Shown: positions 1 through 11,859, numbered from the stretch's first letter. The stretch is 64,000 nucleotides of DNA from Adiantum capillus-veneris (GCA_014529385.2 CM043946.1:34058558-34122557); one strand, 5' to 3'. Notes: generated by a model not told the origin, from the letters alone. Numbers and translations: made by a program.

Positions 1-287
1 ACCCTCGTGCGAGTCTTCGCCATCAACTCCCACCTATCCGCCATGTGCTCTACCACGCTCTCCCTTCTCATTCCCCTACCCTATGCTCCCCATTTCATCG
101 CCTTATTCTCTAAATAAAGCTTGAGGTTTTGTGAGTATGTTTTCTTGCAATGTTTTGCCCATGTGAGGTGTGCGGAATCTCCACCTAGTCTTGTGTTTGG
201 AGTGAGCTTGTGTATGTGTGAAGGGTGTGCGGATTCGTCATTCTTTTGTGGTGCCTAAGTACTAAGCTGCTATACCCCCTCCCTCAC

Positions 288-330
<43 letters not shown>

Positions 331-335
331 TAATC
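1..335. other. Non-coding; possible LTR tail with CT microsatellite
   Basis: No gene is visible. The stretch has a possible polyadenylation signal (aataaa near 112) and a (CT)n tract at about 287-327. About 100 bp past this tract, at about 430-446, is the phrase ctaggtggtgccc. The same phrase follows the CT/GT tract near 62.65 kb, where it sits near the end of an LTR-like region. This could be an LTR remnant of a related element, but the similarity is short. Confidence 0.3.
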
Positions 336-339
336 TCAT

Positions 340-3300
340 TCCCTTTCCTCTTCATCATTACTCCCAAGCATCCATCTCTCTTGGATGAAAACTTTGTTAT
401 GGTGGTGTGTTGTTTGCGTCCTAGCCGCTGAAGCTAGGTGGTGCCCCCCTGTTTGCTTTACCATGATAGGCTCGAGGCGCGCAAGTTGCAGCTTCATTCT
501 AGTTTTTCTAAGTGCTGGTCTACCCCATTTTTCCCAAATGTCTTTTGTGGATATGGCTACTCCAGCCCCACTATCAAGGATAGCCAATGTTTTAACTCCT
601 TTGTATTCCACAGGTAAGGTGGTGTTTCCTTCTTCTCCTTCGCAATATTCCCCCACCTTGGCACAGGTCTAGCGTTTTCACTTTCTTGTTGAGTTTTGTT
701 TGATTGTTCATTTGAGGGTAGATCTTGAAGAGTTATCTTTAATCCCATATTCCCCAAATTGTTGCCTACTTCATCCCATACATGTGGTCTAATCTTAAGC
801 AGTTCAGATAGAGTAATGGTGCACTGTATTGGAGCTGACATCAACTCTTGCATACTCTTTGTATCCATCATCTTGGGTATGGATTTCCTCTAAGATGGCA
901 CCACTCTAGTCTCTGAGTCTGCCTCATGTTCTCCTATGTATGAGGGTAAGTTCTTCAAGGACTCTGGTTTGATTTCAATTGAAACTTCCGTCCCTGCATC
1001 TCCATTTAGAGATTGAATGTCTCCCTGATAGACTTCATGCCCTGTATTGACCTCAATTATGGGTGCAGATTGGAAAGTCGTACTTCCATCTTTTGCACTT
1101 CTAATTGCTTCCCACAATTCATTTGGCCATGGCTCATCTATCTCTGGGATAGGTGCCATAATTTGTGATCTTGACCTTGCATCATTAGTGGTGTTGGCCA
1201 CTACTTGATCATCTAGTTGAATTTCTAGGTTGTTGGTTTCTTGTGTTGCAGTCTTTGCTTGTACATCCTTTTGTGATTCTAGCTCAATGTTTCTTTGAGT
1301 TAATATTTCAACAACCTTTGCCTTAAGCATTTCAAATCCAACACTTTTTGTTTTTGTTTCTGGAGGTGGAATTGGTGCTTCAGGCTCCATCATTGCCTGT
1401 GCAGTTTTTACCAATTCCTTACACATTTTCAACCTCTCAGTCTCTACCTCAGCATGAGGATATTTCATCCCTCGTTGCTCTAGGGTTTGGTTGGGTTTCG
1501 ATCTAGCCTCATATGCTTCCAGTGGAGCATCTAATGGCTCTAGGACTTTGTCTACCGACACACATCCTTCGGAAGACGCCTTCCTCGATTTCTTATCGCT
1601 CACCACCGTTTTGTTTTCCCGTTCTTGTTTTAACTCCTCCTTTGTCTCTTGTAATTCTGTTTGTAGTGCAGTTTGATTTGTAATTGTTTTTGCTTTAATT
1701 CTGTCTCTTTTGGCTTTCCAGGATTTTCTCCCAGTTCTCACTGACACACTAGTTGTTTCCCCTTGTTTAGGTTGTTGATCTGTTTCCTCATTAGCTTGGT
1801 CCTCAACATATTCTTTTGCTTGGGCTCTAGTCACTACCTTCACAAGAATTTTGGGTTCTGCCTCTGATCCTGCCTCTGATCCACTTGGAGAAGGTAACAC
1901 TCCCACAACATTCATTGTTGTTTTCCCCTGTTTGTTTGGGTGTTTTGGACAATTAGGAACAACGTGTGTAATGACACACTCCACACAATATCCAATTATC
2001 TCTACATGAGAACAATTCTTGGCCCAATGATTACCTCCACACTTGTAGCATGGTCCATCTCGTTGAGTCACTGGTGGAACAATTGATGGTTGTTCTTGCT
2101 TAGCCAGAATGGTCTCTGGTCTACGCTCTTGATTGACTATGAACATCAGAGTGTACTCATTCAATGAATAGAGTTTTCTCATAAGTTCTTGCCCTAGCCT
2201 AGGTTGTGATACCTCAGCTCTTTGTAAAGCCCTTGATACAACCCTATTTTGAAATAATGAATGATTTGGTAATGGAATTTGTTGTTCTATTTGATGTCCA
2301 AATAGTATCCCCCTCGTGCAGGTTTGATTATAGTAGCACTCACTCATCTCATGATTGGTCCATTTTTGCTCAATGGCACACCATTTTATTCGTTGTGCTA
2401 CTTGCACTGCTAGCTCATCTAGATTGGTTATTAATTGAGACATAACCATTTGCCTTGTGTTGGTTTCACTAGATGCTAAAGGAGCATTATCCATAGTGAT
2501 CTTTGTATCACCAATTTCCTCGCCATAGGCTTTACAATTGTCAACTAGGCATAACGCTTCTCTCGTGACTTGTTCAAAGGAAGTACATCCTTTTAAGTGC
2601 AAATCTTTCTTGAGAGTTTCATTTTTCAAACCCTCTATGAAGAGAATTGATAATCTTTCATCCTGTGGTAACTCGCGTTCCGGGCATCTCTCTATATATT
2701 GTTTGAAGCGTAGCGATGCTTAATTCACTCTCTCATCTTCTTTTTGCTTGAATGCATAGATTTGGGACACTGTGTTATGCTTGATTCCCCTTTTAGACAA
2801 CTCCACAACAAATTCTTGCAGCAGTTGTTCAACGTTTGAGAAGGCATTTTTGTCCAACGGTTGGAACCAATTCAATGCTATCCCTTCCAAGGTTAAGCCA
2901 AATCCCTCATACTGTGTATGAAAATAAAATACTTGTTCGGCTCTTAACACTTGTTTGAACAAGGATGCATGTACGTATGGATCCCTTAATCCATCATACT
3001 TCTTCTTGACACATTTGGCCAATTGATATGGTCTCATTGGTTCTGGTTCAACCATGTATCTTAGCGTGTTGGGGTCTCTCACAAAGACATCCCTCGTTCC
3101 TTCTTCTCGTCTTGGAGAAAATCTTGGTGGAATCCCCTTCGAGACATGTTTTGGAAATGTTGATGGATTTGTAAGTCTAATTGGTGGTCTCTTGGTTCCA
3201 CTCAATGAGGTAGGAGCTACACTCCCATGAATAGCTATTTTGGATGTTGGAGGTCCATTTGATTCCATAGTTTCAATGTTCTCTTCTTGCAAATCAGTCT

Positions 3301-3670
3301 CAAAAAACCCTGGTACGCTTACACTCGATTGAAAGTAGTAAGCAAAGATTGGAGTACCCATGTACATATATCTTTCTAGCTCAATTGGGCTGATAAGTTT
3401 GTACTCTCGTCCATACTTATCTACCATTAGAACTTGCATTCCCTGGTCATCTGTGTATGTGAAGGCATAGAGGTTCTTGTAGTGTGTCAACTCTTCAATG
3501 ATGGAATTTAAATATCTATAGAAGTTGTTTTGATCCCCAATAGGTAACCTATAAAGGCCATCATAAGTGTAATCCGTTAGAACTATCGTGGCTTCATTGG
3601 TTTTGATGAACCTCACATTGGGTTTTTTGATTAGAGGATGCTTCTCCTCTAAGTCTCCAGCAATTTCCAC
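340..3670 (-). pseudogene. Ty3/gypsy retrotransposon gag-protease, decayed
   Basis: Reading leftwards from 3670, one frame encodes a retrotransposon gag. It has a typical gag core (GLTLEGIALNWFQPL, about 2.85 kb), a long Lys/Glu-rich region, and two zinc knuckles (about 1945-2055) of the form CX2CX3HX4C. In-frame stops interrupt it at 2720-2722 and 890-892, with recognisable gag or spacer sequence on both sides of each. A frame change near 660 leads into an aspartic protease with the catalytic motif LDSGAGVAI (about 560-590). Similarity fades near 430. Reverse transcriptase and integrase are absent, so the 3' part is lost. In the family, gag packages the RNA and the protease matures the polyprotein. 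The stops and frameshift make this copy non-functional. The displayed start is not certain; no ATG is favoured by context. Confidence 0.8.
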
Positions 3671-6210
3671 TTTTGTTCTTCAAAACTCCCTCATTTTAGT
3701 TGATTGGTTTGGCCTCCAGTGAGCTACATGATCACTTGACAAATATCCATGAGCCATGCCTTGAGGTTTGGCTTGATATGATTGATAAGCCTCATGGTCT
3801 TGTCTCAACCCTCTTGTTATAGGTGTTGCGGTATTTCTGGCTATTTGTGTAGGTGGCGTAGCTCTGAGTTGAGTGGGAAACCCTAATTATGGATGAGTTG
3901 TCATGTTTAAGCCTCACTCAATACTCTCAAGATGATCCTTGATAAGAACACCTTGGCTTAGTGCACACAATCCCTTTTTGCCCCTGGTCAAGTCTCTAAA
4001 AAGTCAGGAATTTGTGACTTTTTTGGTCTCTGGAAATTGGCCTCCCGAAGGTATTTTTCACTCAAACTTGAGATTTGGGATGTACTCAAGTAGGTCTACT
4101 AACTTATGACGTCAGATACCCCCACTATGTAGAGGTACACCGATCGCGATCGTTGACCCCATGTCATAGATTTGGAAGATTTTTGCACAGTAGCTAGCCT
4201 TTGATGTCTTGATACCAAGTGTCTTTGTATTTTTGAATTTGGAGATGTTTTGACCAATGAAAACCCAAATCCCAGGTGGTTTTGCAGTTATTGGCCTGAT
4301 TGTGTAACTGGGACTTTTGACCACTTTCTTTTGCTTTTTTGACCTTGCTCCTTTTGGAAAATATGTTGCACTAGATGTTAGCTACCTACTCATAAATTTT
4401 CAGTCCAAAATGTCACTGGGGTACACCGATCGCAATTGTAGTACCAGCTCCTTTTTGCATGAAATTTTAGGAGTTGATAGACATGGATATGATTAGTCTA
4501 TTCCCAAACCCATTTTGCATTTGGATCTTGATTTGAAGGATCAATGTTCAGTGTTTGCCCTATTTGACAACTGTCTTTTGATTTTTTGACCCTGGTTCTT
4601 TTGAGAAAGTTGTTTGTCTAGTCATCAGCTACCTACTCACCAAGTCTCAACTCAAATGTCACTATGGTACACCGATCGCGATTGTAGTTTGGAGCCCAAA
4701 TTGGATGAAACTTGTGGATATGGTAGCTAAGTGCCATGATGTGTACAGTCTACTCCCCAAATCTTTTTGAATTTGGACAAGAAAAGTCAAGTTTTTACCA
4801 GATCTTGGTCTGCTGCAGTGGTTTTCTGACTGTCTGCTATTTTTGGCTATTTTGGTCACTTTTTTGAATTTTGAAAACTCCTCGCATCATATATAACCTA
4901 GGTGTATGTGTGGCTAAAGTCTGGTCAAAATCTGGCACTGAGGTATATCGATCGCGATTGTAGTTTGGAGCCCAAATTGGATGAAACTTCACCAGCTTGT
5001 TCACTAGGCTATTCTAAGACTACCTGCCAAATCTTTTTGAACTTGGACTCAAAAAAGTCAAGTTTCTACCATTTCTTGGTTGGAAGTGTCTGTTTTCCCA
5101 ATTGTATCAGTTTGACTTGATTTTGGTGTTTGTTTTGGGAAATGAAAGCTATTTGGGATTGTCCTGTGTACAGGCTATCCCTCTGTATGGTTTCTTCTCA
5201 GTTTTGATGTGTTTTGGTCTACTGAAAGTCAATTTCTATGCCAGTTTAGCAGTTTTTTACTCGAATCTGTATTCAGTGGTTTTGATCATTTTTTTGTGGT
5301 TTTTGACCATAGGTCCTTTAGACTTTTATGTTTGTATACACTTGAGGATCCCATAGATGAAATCTGGTCAAAATCTGGCACTTAGGTACACCGATCGCGA
5401 TCGTAGTTTTGAGCCCAAATTAGACCAAATTTGGCATGCTTGTAGACACTGATGTTTTAAGGCTATCCCCCAAGTCTTTTTGCATTTGGATCACCAAAAG
5501 TCAAGATTTTACAGTTTCTGGGTCTGTCAGGCTAGTTTTACCCAAGTGGCCTGATTTCCTTGATTTTTGATGTTTTTGGGTGTGGCTGTTTTAGACAAAC
5601 TTGTTCAGAATCTTATCACGAAGGCACATGTCAAATATTGTACAATTCTGGCACTGAGGTACACCGATTGTGATCGTAGTACCAGAGCCAAATCTGATGA
5701 AATTTTATAGGCTCTCTCTGACAAATATTTCCCACTGTTTGGTGCTATCACTTTGTGATTTGAATCAATTTCAGCTCTGTTTGGTCACATTTTCTAATTT
5801 CAGAGTCTTATGGTCCTTTTGCCAAAGTTATGATTTTTTTTTGGTTTTTTGGCTCTGACTTTTGCCCCAAATCTGACTGGAATGTGATTTACTTATCCTA
5901 CTCCTAAGTACAGAAATGAAAGAACATAAGAAAATGAATCAAACAAAACAAACAAAATAAAAAACGGATGATGGATCAGTACTCAATCGATACAAAGAAA
6001 TTTGAAGAGAAAAAATGCTTAAAAGCAACCTCACTCACAACTTCCTATATCTCTCAAAAGTAGATCTAGCTAGTCCACTGACCCTAGACTCCACTAAGCA
6101 CTAAACCTCTGTTTAGATGCTTCACTGAAATGTAAATGGAATGGAAATTATCTTTTGGAACAATAAGAAAACTCTGAATACGCACTCGGTCACTCATCAC
6201 CTAAGATTCA
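3671..6210 (-). other. Long untranslated leader of the Ty3 element
   Basis: This 2.5-kb stretch lies between the primer binding site and gag and carries no convincing coding sequence. Most of it is a degenerate tandem repeat (see the 4130-5720 entry). The part from 5900 to 6200 is A-rich and holds nothing I recognise. Confidence 0.55.
4130..5720. repeat. Degenerate ~270-bp tandem repeat with palindromic core
   Basis: Six copies of a core related to the perfect palindrome CGATCGCGATCG start at 4141, 4427, 4673, 4949, 5392 and 5665. Spacings are 286, 246, 276, 443 and 273 bp. Most are preceded by a form of 'cact-ggtacac' and several are followed by 'gtagtttggagcccaaat'. The cores at 4141 and 5392 are perfect; the others differ by one to three bases. 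A seventh perfect core at 6566 lies in the LTR. The 443-bp interval suggests a unit with a decayed core. Confidence 0.85.
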
Positions 6211-6229
6211 TTCCCCGACAACGGCGCCA
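6211..6229 (-). other. Primer binding site, tRNA-Asp type
   Basis: On the minus strand this reads tggcgccgttgtcggggaa, complementary to the 3' end of plant tRNA-Asp with one difference from the sequence I remember (gttgCcgggg). It sits one base from the LTR end (…aca), as expected for priming of reverse transcription, and has the same orientation as the gag-pro genes. Confidence 0.75.
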
Positions 6230-6230
6230 A

Positions 6231-6958
6231 TGTTTGTGGGTTGCCGCGACGGACGTCCGTAGCATAGCTCTCAAGCATCAACATAAAATTATCGATACAG
6301 GGGAAGCGACTCGGATGAGGCATGGAAACTCACTAGGGTGTCAATCCTAATGAAGTGAACTCGAAGAGATGCAACTACTAACTCTACAAGAAAATCAATC
6401 CCACTAAAGCCAAGTAATCTGCCTATGTCCTTCTACACAGCTCTACAGTCAGCACGCCCGTTCACCATGCAAATCATATCAGAATCGCACGAAACTTGAA
6501 GGGAAGCTACAGGGGACTATCAGGAACATATCCTATCACTGTCACAACATTCTGGGAAGGTACAACGATCGCGATCGTTCGTCCCACAGTACGCAAAAAC
6601 AGTAAACGGATGATCCTAAAGGGTCGTTTTTAGGTCCCTAAAGCCTCTCCTAGGGTCAAAACAACATAGAATATGCATATAAACACTCAAAACAGCGCTT
6701 AAAGGCCTAAACGAATGCGTTTGAAACCTTCACCGAATCTTGAATGCTTACGCTTGAATGAAAGAGCAGAGTAAGAGGAACACAATGCAAGAAACAAAAC
6801 TAAATTTGGATTACCGTAGCCACAGAAGCGATGATTATAAGTTTGAGCAAAGAGACAGCTCTCTGTGCGTAACACAATAGTCACTTATCTTCAAAAAATA
6901 ATCTCCCTTTCCCACTAACCTTAGTGTATTATATACCTAGGGCTTTCTAAAGTGGCCG
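6231..6958 (-). mobile_element. Part of the 5' LTR of the Ty3 element
   Basis: The LTR ends at 6231 next to the primer binding site. A TATA-like stretch on the minus strand (ggtatataat, about 6930-6940) would place the transcript start near 6905, so about 675 bp of R-U5 is present. A perfect CGATCGCGATCG core lies at 6566-6577. The U3 part seems cut off where the inverted repeat of the next element starts (about 6960). The matching 3' LTR is not in the window, so LTR limits cannot be confirmed. Confidence 0.5.
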
Positions 6959-6959
6959 G

Positions 6960-7392
6960 CGGCCAACTTCTCATGGACCTTTACATACATCATTGAAAAA
7001 ATTACATCTTTGACTCAGACTTGACATTAGGAAAAATATGTACTCTTTTTGGGCCTTTTTGATTAGTGAAGGCTTAAGGGAGAACCAATGAGAAGGCTCT
7101 TGGGATATCACCTAGAGGGAGAGGAATGGTATGGGTGCAGCCTAATTGTCTCCCTCTTCAATGCTTGGTTCTTAGAGAGAGGTGGGAGGTAGGCTGGGGG
7201 GGGGGGGGTAAATAGGAGGAGAGAGGTGTCATAAAAGAGGGAGGGACCCCCCAAAAAAAAAACGCGCATGCTTAAAAACCCTAAAAAATGACTTTTTAAA
7301 AAAAAGTTCTAAAGTTGACTCATTTGCTTCCAAAACTGTCCCAAAACATAAACTAACTTAAAAAAGTCAATTTTTCCCCCAAAATCCACTTT
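6960..7392 (+). repeat. Left terminal inverted repeat
   Basis: Blocks here match the reverse complement of 15608-16171 in the same order: cggccaa at 6960; cattaggaaaaa at about 7025; cttaaggg…aaggct at 7073-7098; ggtag followed by a long G run and taa at 7187-7212; aaaaaatgactttt at about 7283; cccccaaaat at about 7376. The copies are diverged and contain indels. The left copy also holds ataaaagagggagggacc (7231), a possible TATA region for the gene that starts at 7793. Confidence 0.55.
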
Positions 7393-7792
7393 TCTCTCTC
7401 TCTCTTACTACTTTTCTCTCCCACACTCTCCCTCTTCTCCCTTCTCCCATTCTCTCTCTACAGTCAAGGAAACCATAGCCAAAAGCTTTCCACCACTCTC
7501 TTCCTCTCTTTCCATAGCTCCCCCTTCTCTCACACCTCCATCAACCCTCTACAGTCCCACACTCCATAGCCCACAGCTCCACTATCCTCTCTACCTCTCA
7601 CTCCTCCCCTCTTTCTCTATCTCCACTGTCAAAGCCACCATAGCCGCCATAGGAAGCTCACCTCACCCTCCCCTCAGCTCCTCATTATCTCTCCACAGTA
7701 CCCACACACAATAGCCCACATCCTTACCGACGTCTCTCCCTCACCTTCCTCCCACCCATTTCAAATCCCTTCCTAAGACCAACTTCCCAAGC
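7393..7792 (+). other. CT-rich leader of the first plus-strand gene
   Basis: A pyrimidine-rich, purine-poor stretch (many ctctcc, cctccc and accatagcc phrases) lies between the inverted repeat and the first ATG. It looks like a 5' untranslated region; no reading frame is supported. Confidence 0.4.
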
Positions 7793-9113
7793 ATGTCCAC
7801 GCATAGACGGCCCAAACCAGAGATAGAGGAGATTGTGTTGCACAACACAAAAGATTCAAAGGGGGTATGGATCCCACAGGTATTCAAGAAGGGTGCATGG
7901 GTTTACATGCAACCGTCACGTGCTGGACCTCATCGCGTACGATGTCGAGGCGTACTGGAACGTCATTGGAAGGGCCGAATTTGGCATTCAAAGAAACCAA
8001 GTCCGGAATGGTGGCCATCGTGCAACACGTCTACAGTGTAGCTGAGATCCACCTCAAGAGAGCAACTCAATTTGCACCTCATTGTAAGTTTTCATGGTTT
8101 AGCTATCCCATGCATATGTCATGTTTACGTTTATGCGATCATTATGTTTGACTAAGGGCATTTGTAAAGATGTTTTTCCATCCAGCTTAGTTGAGGAGGA
8201 GCTGCTTGAGTGCCTCTTAGGCACGTTCATGGTTGTGCAAGCTCACATTGGGGAGCTTATGTTTCCTAATGTCTCATCAAAAAAACTTACCGAGCAGCGA
8301 ATATTCATGTACTTCCACAAGTACGTGGTGCCGAAGTCAAGCCAAAGCTATGGTAGGTTAGAAGCCGTGGAGACACCCTCATTGCAGAGTGTAGAATGGA
8401 CAACTCCAGAAAATTGGGCTTTGCTTTCTTTCAAGTGCAAGGTGCTGCAAGATTTCCAAGGGTCCCTAAAGTTTGGTAAGGCAACCAGATCGGTGGGTCT
8501 CAGTTGGCACTGTCCCATTCATTTGTTTGTGGATGCATTCCGCTCTTTGTCGATTGTAGAAACACCAACAATATTTGTTTGCAAAGAAGTTGACATAGAT
8601 GCAATGGACACCATTCTAGGTGTCAATTGGGGTTATGTTGACGGTTTGCATGATGGTGACCGTTATAAGTGCAATGTGTCCCCCACACAGCTTTGCCTTC
8701 GGTATTTGAAAGCAAGGTGCACCTTGTATGCACAATTTAGCTACTAGAGGTGGATGCACAAACGTGGCAAATGGATACCCTTGCAGCTGACAGCCAAAGA
8801 GGTTCAATCCTTTGAAATTCATGTCCGCATGCGCAATAATGAGGTGGAGGTGGTTGCAGTGAATCCGCATTGGACTCTTGCCAATCTTCGGGAACACTTT
8901 GTGATAATGGGATTCGAGGATGTCGGCAATGCAAGTTTCAAACTGGAACAACGCAAGGTCTGCTTTGTGCTTGCTTAACTACCTTTTCTTATTTTTTGTG
9001 GGTATTTGTATTTTGATTGCCCATTTTTGGTTGTGTAGATTGGAAGGCGGATGGAGGCCACTATGCTTGTTTACAAAGATTGGGCTACATACGAAATCAT
9101 CTTGTCTAAGTGA
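7793..9113 (+). pseudogene. Transposon gene A, unknown protein, 3 exons
   Basis: I do not recognise this protein. The proposed start is ATG 7793. The first exon needs two small frame corrections (near 7920 and 7995) to read one plausible protein. It then splices at a perfect GTAAGT donor (intron 8084-8190, ends cttag) into a long exon rich in hydrophobic and Trp/Tyr residues. There is one in-frame TAG at 8745-8747. A second GT-AG intron (8958-9038) joins the sequence …SFKLEQRK to IGRRMEATMLVYKDW, ending with TGA at 9111-9113. Both introns are short and keep the frame, which supports a real former gene. It starts about 400 bp inside the left inverted repeat and is followed by gene B on the same strand. 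Function unknown; an accessory transposition protein is a guess from position only. Confidence 0.45.
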
Positions 9114-9258
9114 ATTGGCTTGTAACTTTAATCGTTTATATATTGGATATTTTATTAAAGATTTTGAAAAGTTTTAAGGTGTTGCACTTGAGTTTTAAGG
9201 TGGTGTAAATTTATTTTTTAAATGCATATTTTTTATTTTTTTCGAGATGGAATATGTC

Positions 9259-9266
9259 TATATAAG
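9259..9266 (+). promoter_or_regulatory. TATA box of transposon gene B
   Basis: tatataag lies 81 bp upstream of the ATG at 9347, giving a predicted start near 9290 and a 5' leader of about 55 bases. It suggests that gene B has its own promoter rather than being read through from gene A. Confidence 0.55.
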
Positions 9267-9346
9267 GGGGACCACCTCCTCATTTCACCATTTTCATCGC
9301 AGCATTGCAGAGAGACCTAGCATACCCAATCACGCAAAGAGAAGAC

Positions 9347-10895
9347 ATGGCTGCTACTAGTGCTTTAGATGCATTCCTTACTGAGGTTGGGCATGAAAAT
9401 CGCCCTGAGCTTCAAGCATTTTTCACAACCCAACTTGATTTGGAAACCACCTTGACCCTCCACTCTCAATCTCTTGAGCACATTACTTCATACATTTCCA
9501 CGTGCATGGGGAGATTCATTGTTGAGTTACCAAACCGGCTAGGGAAATGGGTCCCTAAAGGCCTTCTCCACCACATCTACCAAGGGGACAGGCCATTTCA
9601 TCACTGGATTGCACGCTTTGCCACCATAGCAAAACCTGCCGGACAATATGTGCGGCTTGAAGCTGATGATGTGCGAGAAATGCGTAAGGGAAGGATCGGA
9701 AAAACTTTTTTCTTTGTTCAGGCCATAATGATCTTCCTCCTTCATGAGTTCCCAGCAGGCCCTGACGTAGTGCTACCACACTTGCAGATCGGCGCGGTAT
9801 TGGCTGATGTGAAGGACCCCAAGCTCGTGGCCATTGACTCATCCGCAGAGGAGAGGATGCTTGCCTTGACCTACCTTGTAGGGATTCAAGGCCTCTTGGA
9901 GGCCTCTCCATCTGTCGGTTCATCCTCGGGACCGCCAGAAGGAACCACCACTCGGGATGCCATCCCTGAGGTAGAGATTACCCGCCTCTCCTCCATTGTG
10001 GTGGGTGGGGAGGAGTTTATGTTTATGCATGATCTGGAGAAATCCTTTGAGATTTGCATGGATGAGTGTTTCGCCATCCTCGATGCCCATGGCAAGTTTG
10101 AGGTTGATACCACCACCTCCCATGACGATGATCTCCTACTGCCCATGGGGAATACTTTGGCGAACACAGTGGCGATCTCACAAGCCGAGGTGGCAGCAGC
10201 CGAGCAGGCCAAGGTCTCTGAGGAGGAGTTTGTGGCCGTGCAAGCCATGTGTATAGCTAAATAGGCAAGAGTGGATTCACCACCACCTGCTGCAACACCT
10301 GTTTTGCTTGATCCAAAGGGGAAGTCAAGTGTGGATCTTTACTTGCACCCGGATGCTGATGAGGAGGATCGTAGACAAGAGGTATAGATGCTCACTTACA
10401 TTTGATTGTTACAAATGATTTTGTTAATGTTATATCATAATTCTGTGCCATATCTCAGAAAACCTATGTTTTGCAGGATGTTCTGGAGGTTGACGCCTGG
10501 GCGCAACGGTCAGGTGGGAGGAGGATGCCGTTCGGACCTCAAGCAGCACTTGCTCACTACCGACTGGTGTCGTGGTGTTTGTCCATGCCAACTACTCTCC
10601 CAATGGTTGCTACAACATTTTTGCTCTCCGTTCACTCTCCAAGGCGTTGTGTTTAACAACACTTGCCCAATCGGCCAACCTTGTAGTGCTTGTAAAGAAA
10701 GATTTTGCAATATCCACTTTCGGTGTTAACTTTCGCGGGTGCCTTATTGCCTATGTCGGCATGAACCAAGCTGTAGGGGTTAATGACACCCAAGAAATCA
10801 CAACCACTTTACTTAACAGGGAGCCACCCCAAAAGGCCAAGCGCCAAAAAATTGTAATTCGAAAGATCCTAAAGCAAAAGCCGGATATCATGTAA
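9347..10895 (+). pseudogene. Transposon gene B, unknown protein with acidic middle
   Basis: The start is ATG 9347 (MAATSALDAF). The first ~305 residues form an open frame with a hydrophobic N-terminal half (FHHWIARFATIAKPAG, FFFVQAIMIFLLHEFP) and a Ser/Pro- and Ala/Glu-rich second half. An in-frame TAG (10262-10264) is followed by a Pro-rich segment in the same frame. A GT-AG intron (10382-10476, ending ttttgcag) then joins RRQE to DVLEVDAW. After a frame change near 10555 comes a conserved-looking C-terminal part (VVFVHANYSPNGCYNIFAL …) ending in a basic tail (KAKRQKIVIRKILKQK) at 10895. The basic tail could bind nucleic acid; this is inference. I know no family for it. It is convergent with the two minus-strand genes. 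Confidence 0.5.
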
Positions 10896-11134
10896 AGCAT
10901 TGATTTCTTTAATGAAACTACTTTTTGGTGTCTATGACTCTCTTACTTGCAAGGTTTTTGAATTTCTTATATGTTGGGATTCCATCGTGTATGAGAAGCA
11001 CCATAATTTCTGATATGACTACTAAAGGGTTTGCAAAGCAGGCATTAAAATTATTAAAATGCATACTTTGTTATATCTAGGCTTCCAAAGTTATGGATGT
11101 GCCTACTGAAGGGCTTGGAAGGCCCTAAAATGGA

Positions 11135-11204
11135 CTGCCACAAGGGCGCACATTGGGGCCTTCCATCAACAAATGAAATGGGAAAATGCGCACCCTTGTG
11201 GCAG
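11135..11204. repeat. Hairpin 1, 20-bp arms and 30-base loop
   Basis: Arm ctgccacaagggcgcacatt (11135-11154) pairs with aatgcgcacccttgtggcag (11185-11204), 18 of 20 positions. In a minus-strand transcript the two mismatches become G-U pairs. Its arms match those of hairpin 2 closely. Confidence 0.9.
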
Positions 11205-11228
11205 ATGATTTTGGACCCATCTAGGAGC

Positions 11229-11305
11229 ATACCCAGGTGCAAAACAGAAAGACAAGACATTAATACCCAGGTGCAAAATAGAAAGACAAGCATACCCGGG
11301 TAACC
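11229..11305 (+). repeat. 34-bp tandem repeat, about 2.3 copies
   Basis: The unit atacccaggtgcaaaa followed by agaaagacaag starts at 11229 and 11263, with a partial third copy (catacccgggtaacc) from 11291. No function is evident. Confidence 0.75.
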
Positions 11306-11574
11306 TTAAGCCCATCTTGGCCCAGATACTTAAAGTTGTATTAACAAACCACAAGAGGAAACTATGTGGCAATCTCTAGCACATTCTGGAGTATAGGACT
11401 GACTTCACAGATGCAATAACCATCCTTCAAAATTTCTATGCTACATGGACTAAGGGGGGATGATTGCCAGATGCATCTATGCTAATTGAAGCATTGAATC
11501 AAACAAAATATCCTTATTGCTTGTTAAAATTATCTGGAAACCATTGGAAAGTGTTTGGAATGCACTAGAAAAGG

Positions 11575-11644
11575 CTGCCACAAGGGCGCGCATTTTGTCC
11601 ATCCATATGCCTCTGGAAGCCCCAAATGCGTGCCCTTGTGGCAG
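11575..11644. repeat. Hairpin 2, 20-bp arms and 30-base loop
   Basis: Arm ctgccacaagggcgcgcatt (11575-11594) pairs with aatgcgtgcccttgtggcag (11625-11644), 19 of 20 positions; the exception is a G-U pair in a plus-strand transcript. It lies exactly 440 bp from hairpin 1 with the same arm and loop lengths. Loop sequences differ. Weaker inverted similarity (gcattccaa on both sides) continues outward to about 11550 and 11670. Confidence 0.9.
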
Positions 11645-11859
11645 CCAGTTTGGGGGCATTCCAAGCCATTTTCAACACTTTGTAGATGCTTTTGCCATGC
11701 AATAGTGAATCACATAGCATGGATGCATCAGGAAGTGCATGCCCCACTTAGCCAAGGTGCTTAACGTAGGCAAGTTTTCACAATAACAAGCTAATGGCTA
11801 CATACATACAATAGAAGGTAGACAAAACTTGGACCAGTGCTACATCGCATGGTACATAA

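Larger units (their letters stand above)
10896..11859. other. Convergent intergenic centre of the transposon
   Basis: No gene. It contains two 70-bp hairpins (separate entries) and a 34-bp tandem repeat. The stop of gene B is 240 bp before hairpin 1, and the stop of the minus-strand H3-mimic gene is 216 bp from hairpin 2, so the arrangement is close to symmetrical. Confidence 0.6.

Noticed and set aside
557-690. Programmed -1 frameshift between gag and protease
   Set aside because: The shift direction fits, but no slippery heptamer is present in the overlap and the gene already has two stops, so decay is the simpler reading.
4130-5720. CRISPR-like array
   Set aside because: Repeats are degenerate and about 270 bp apart, in a plant genome and in a retrotransposon leader.
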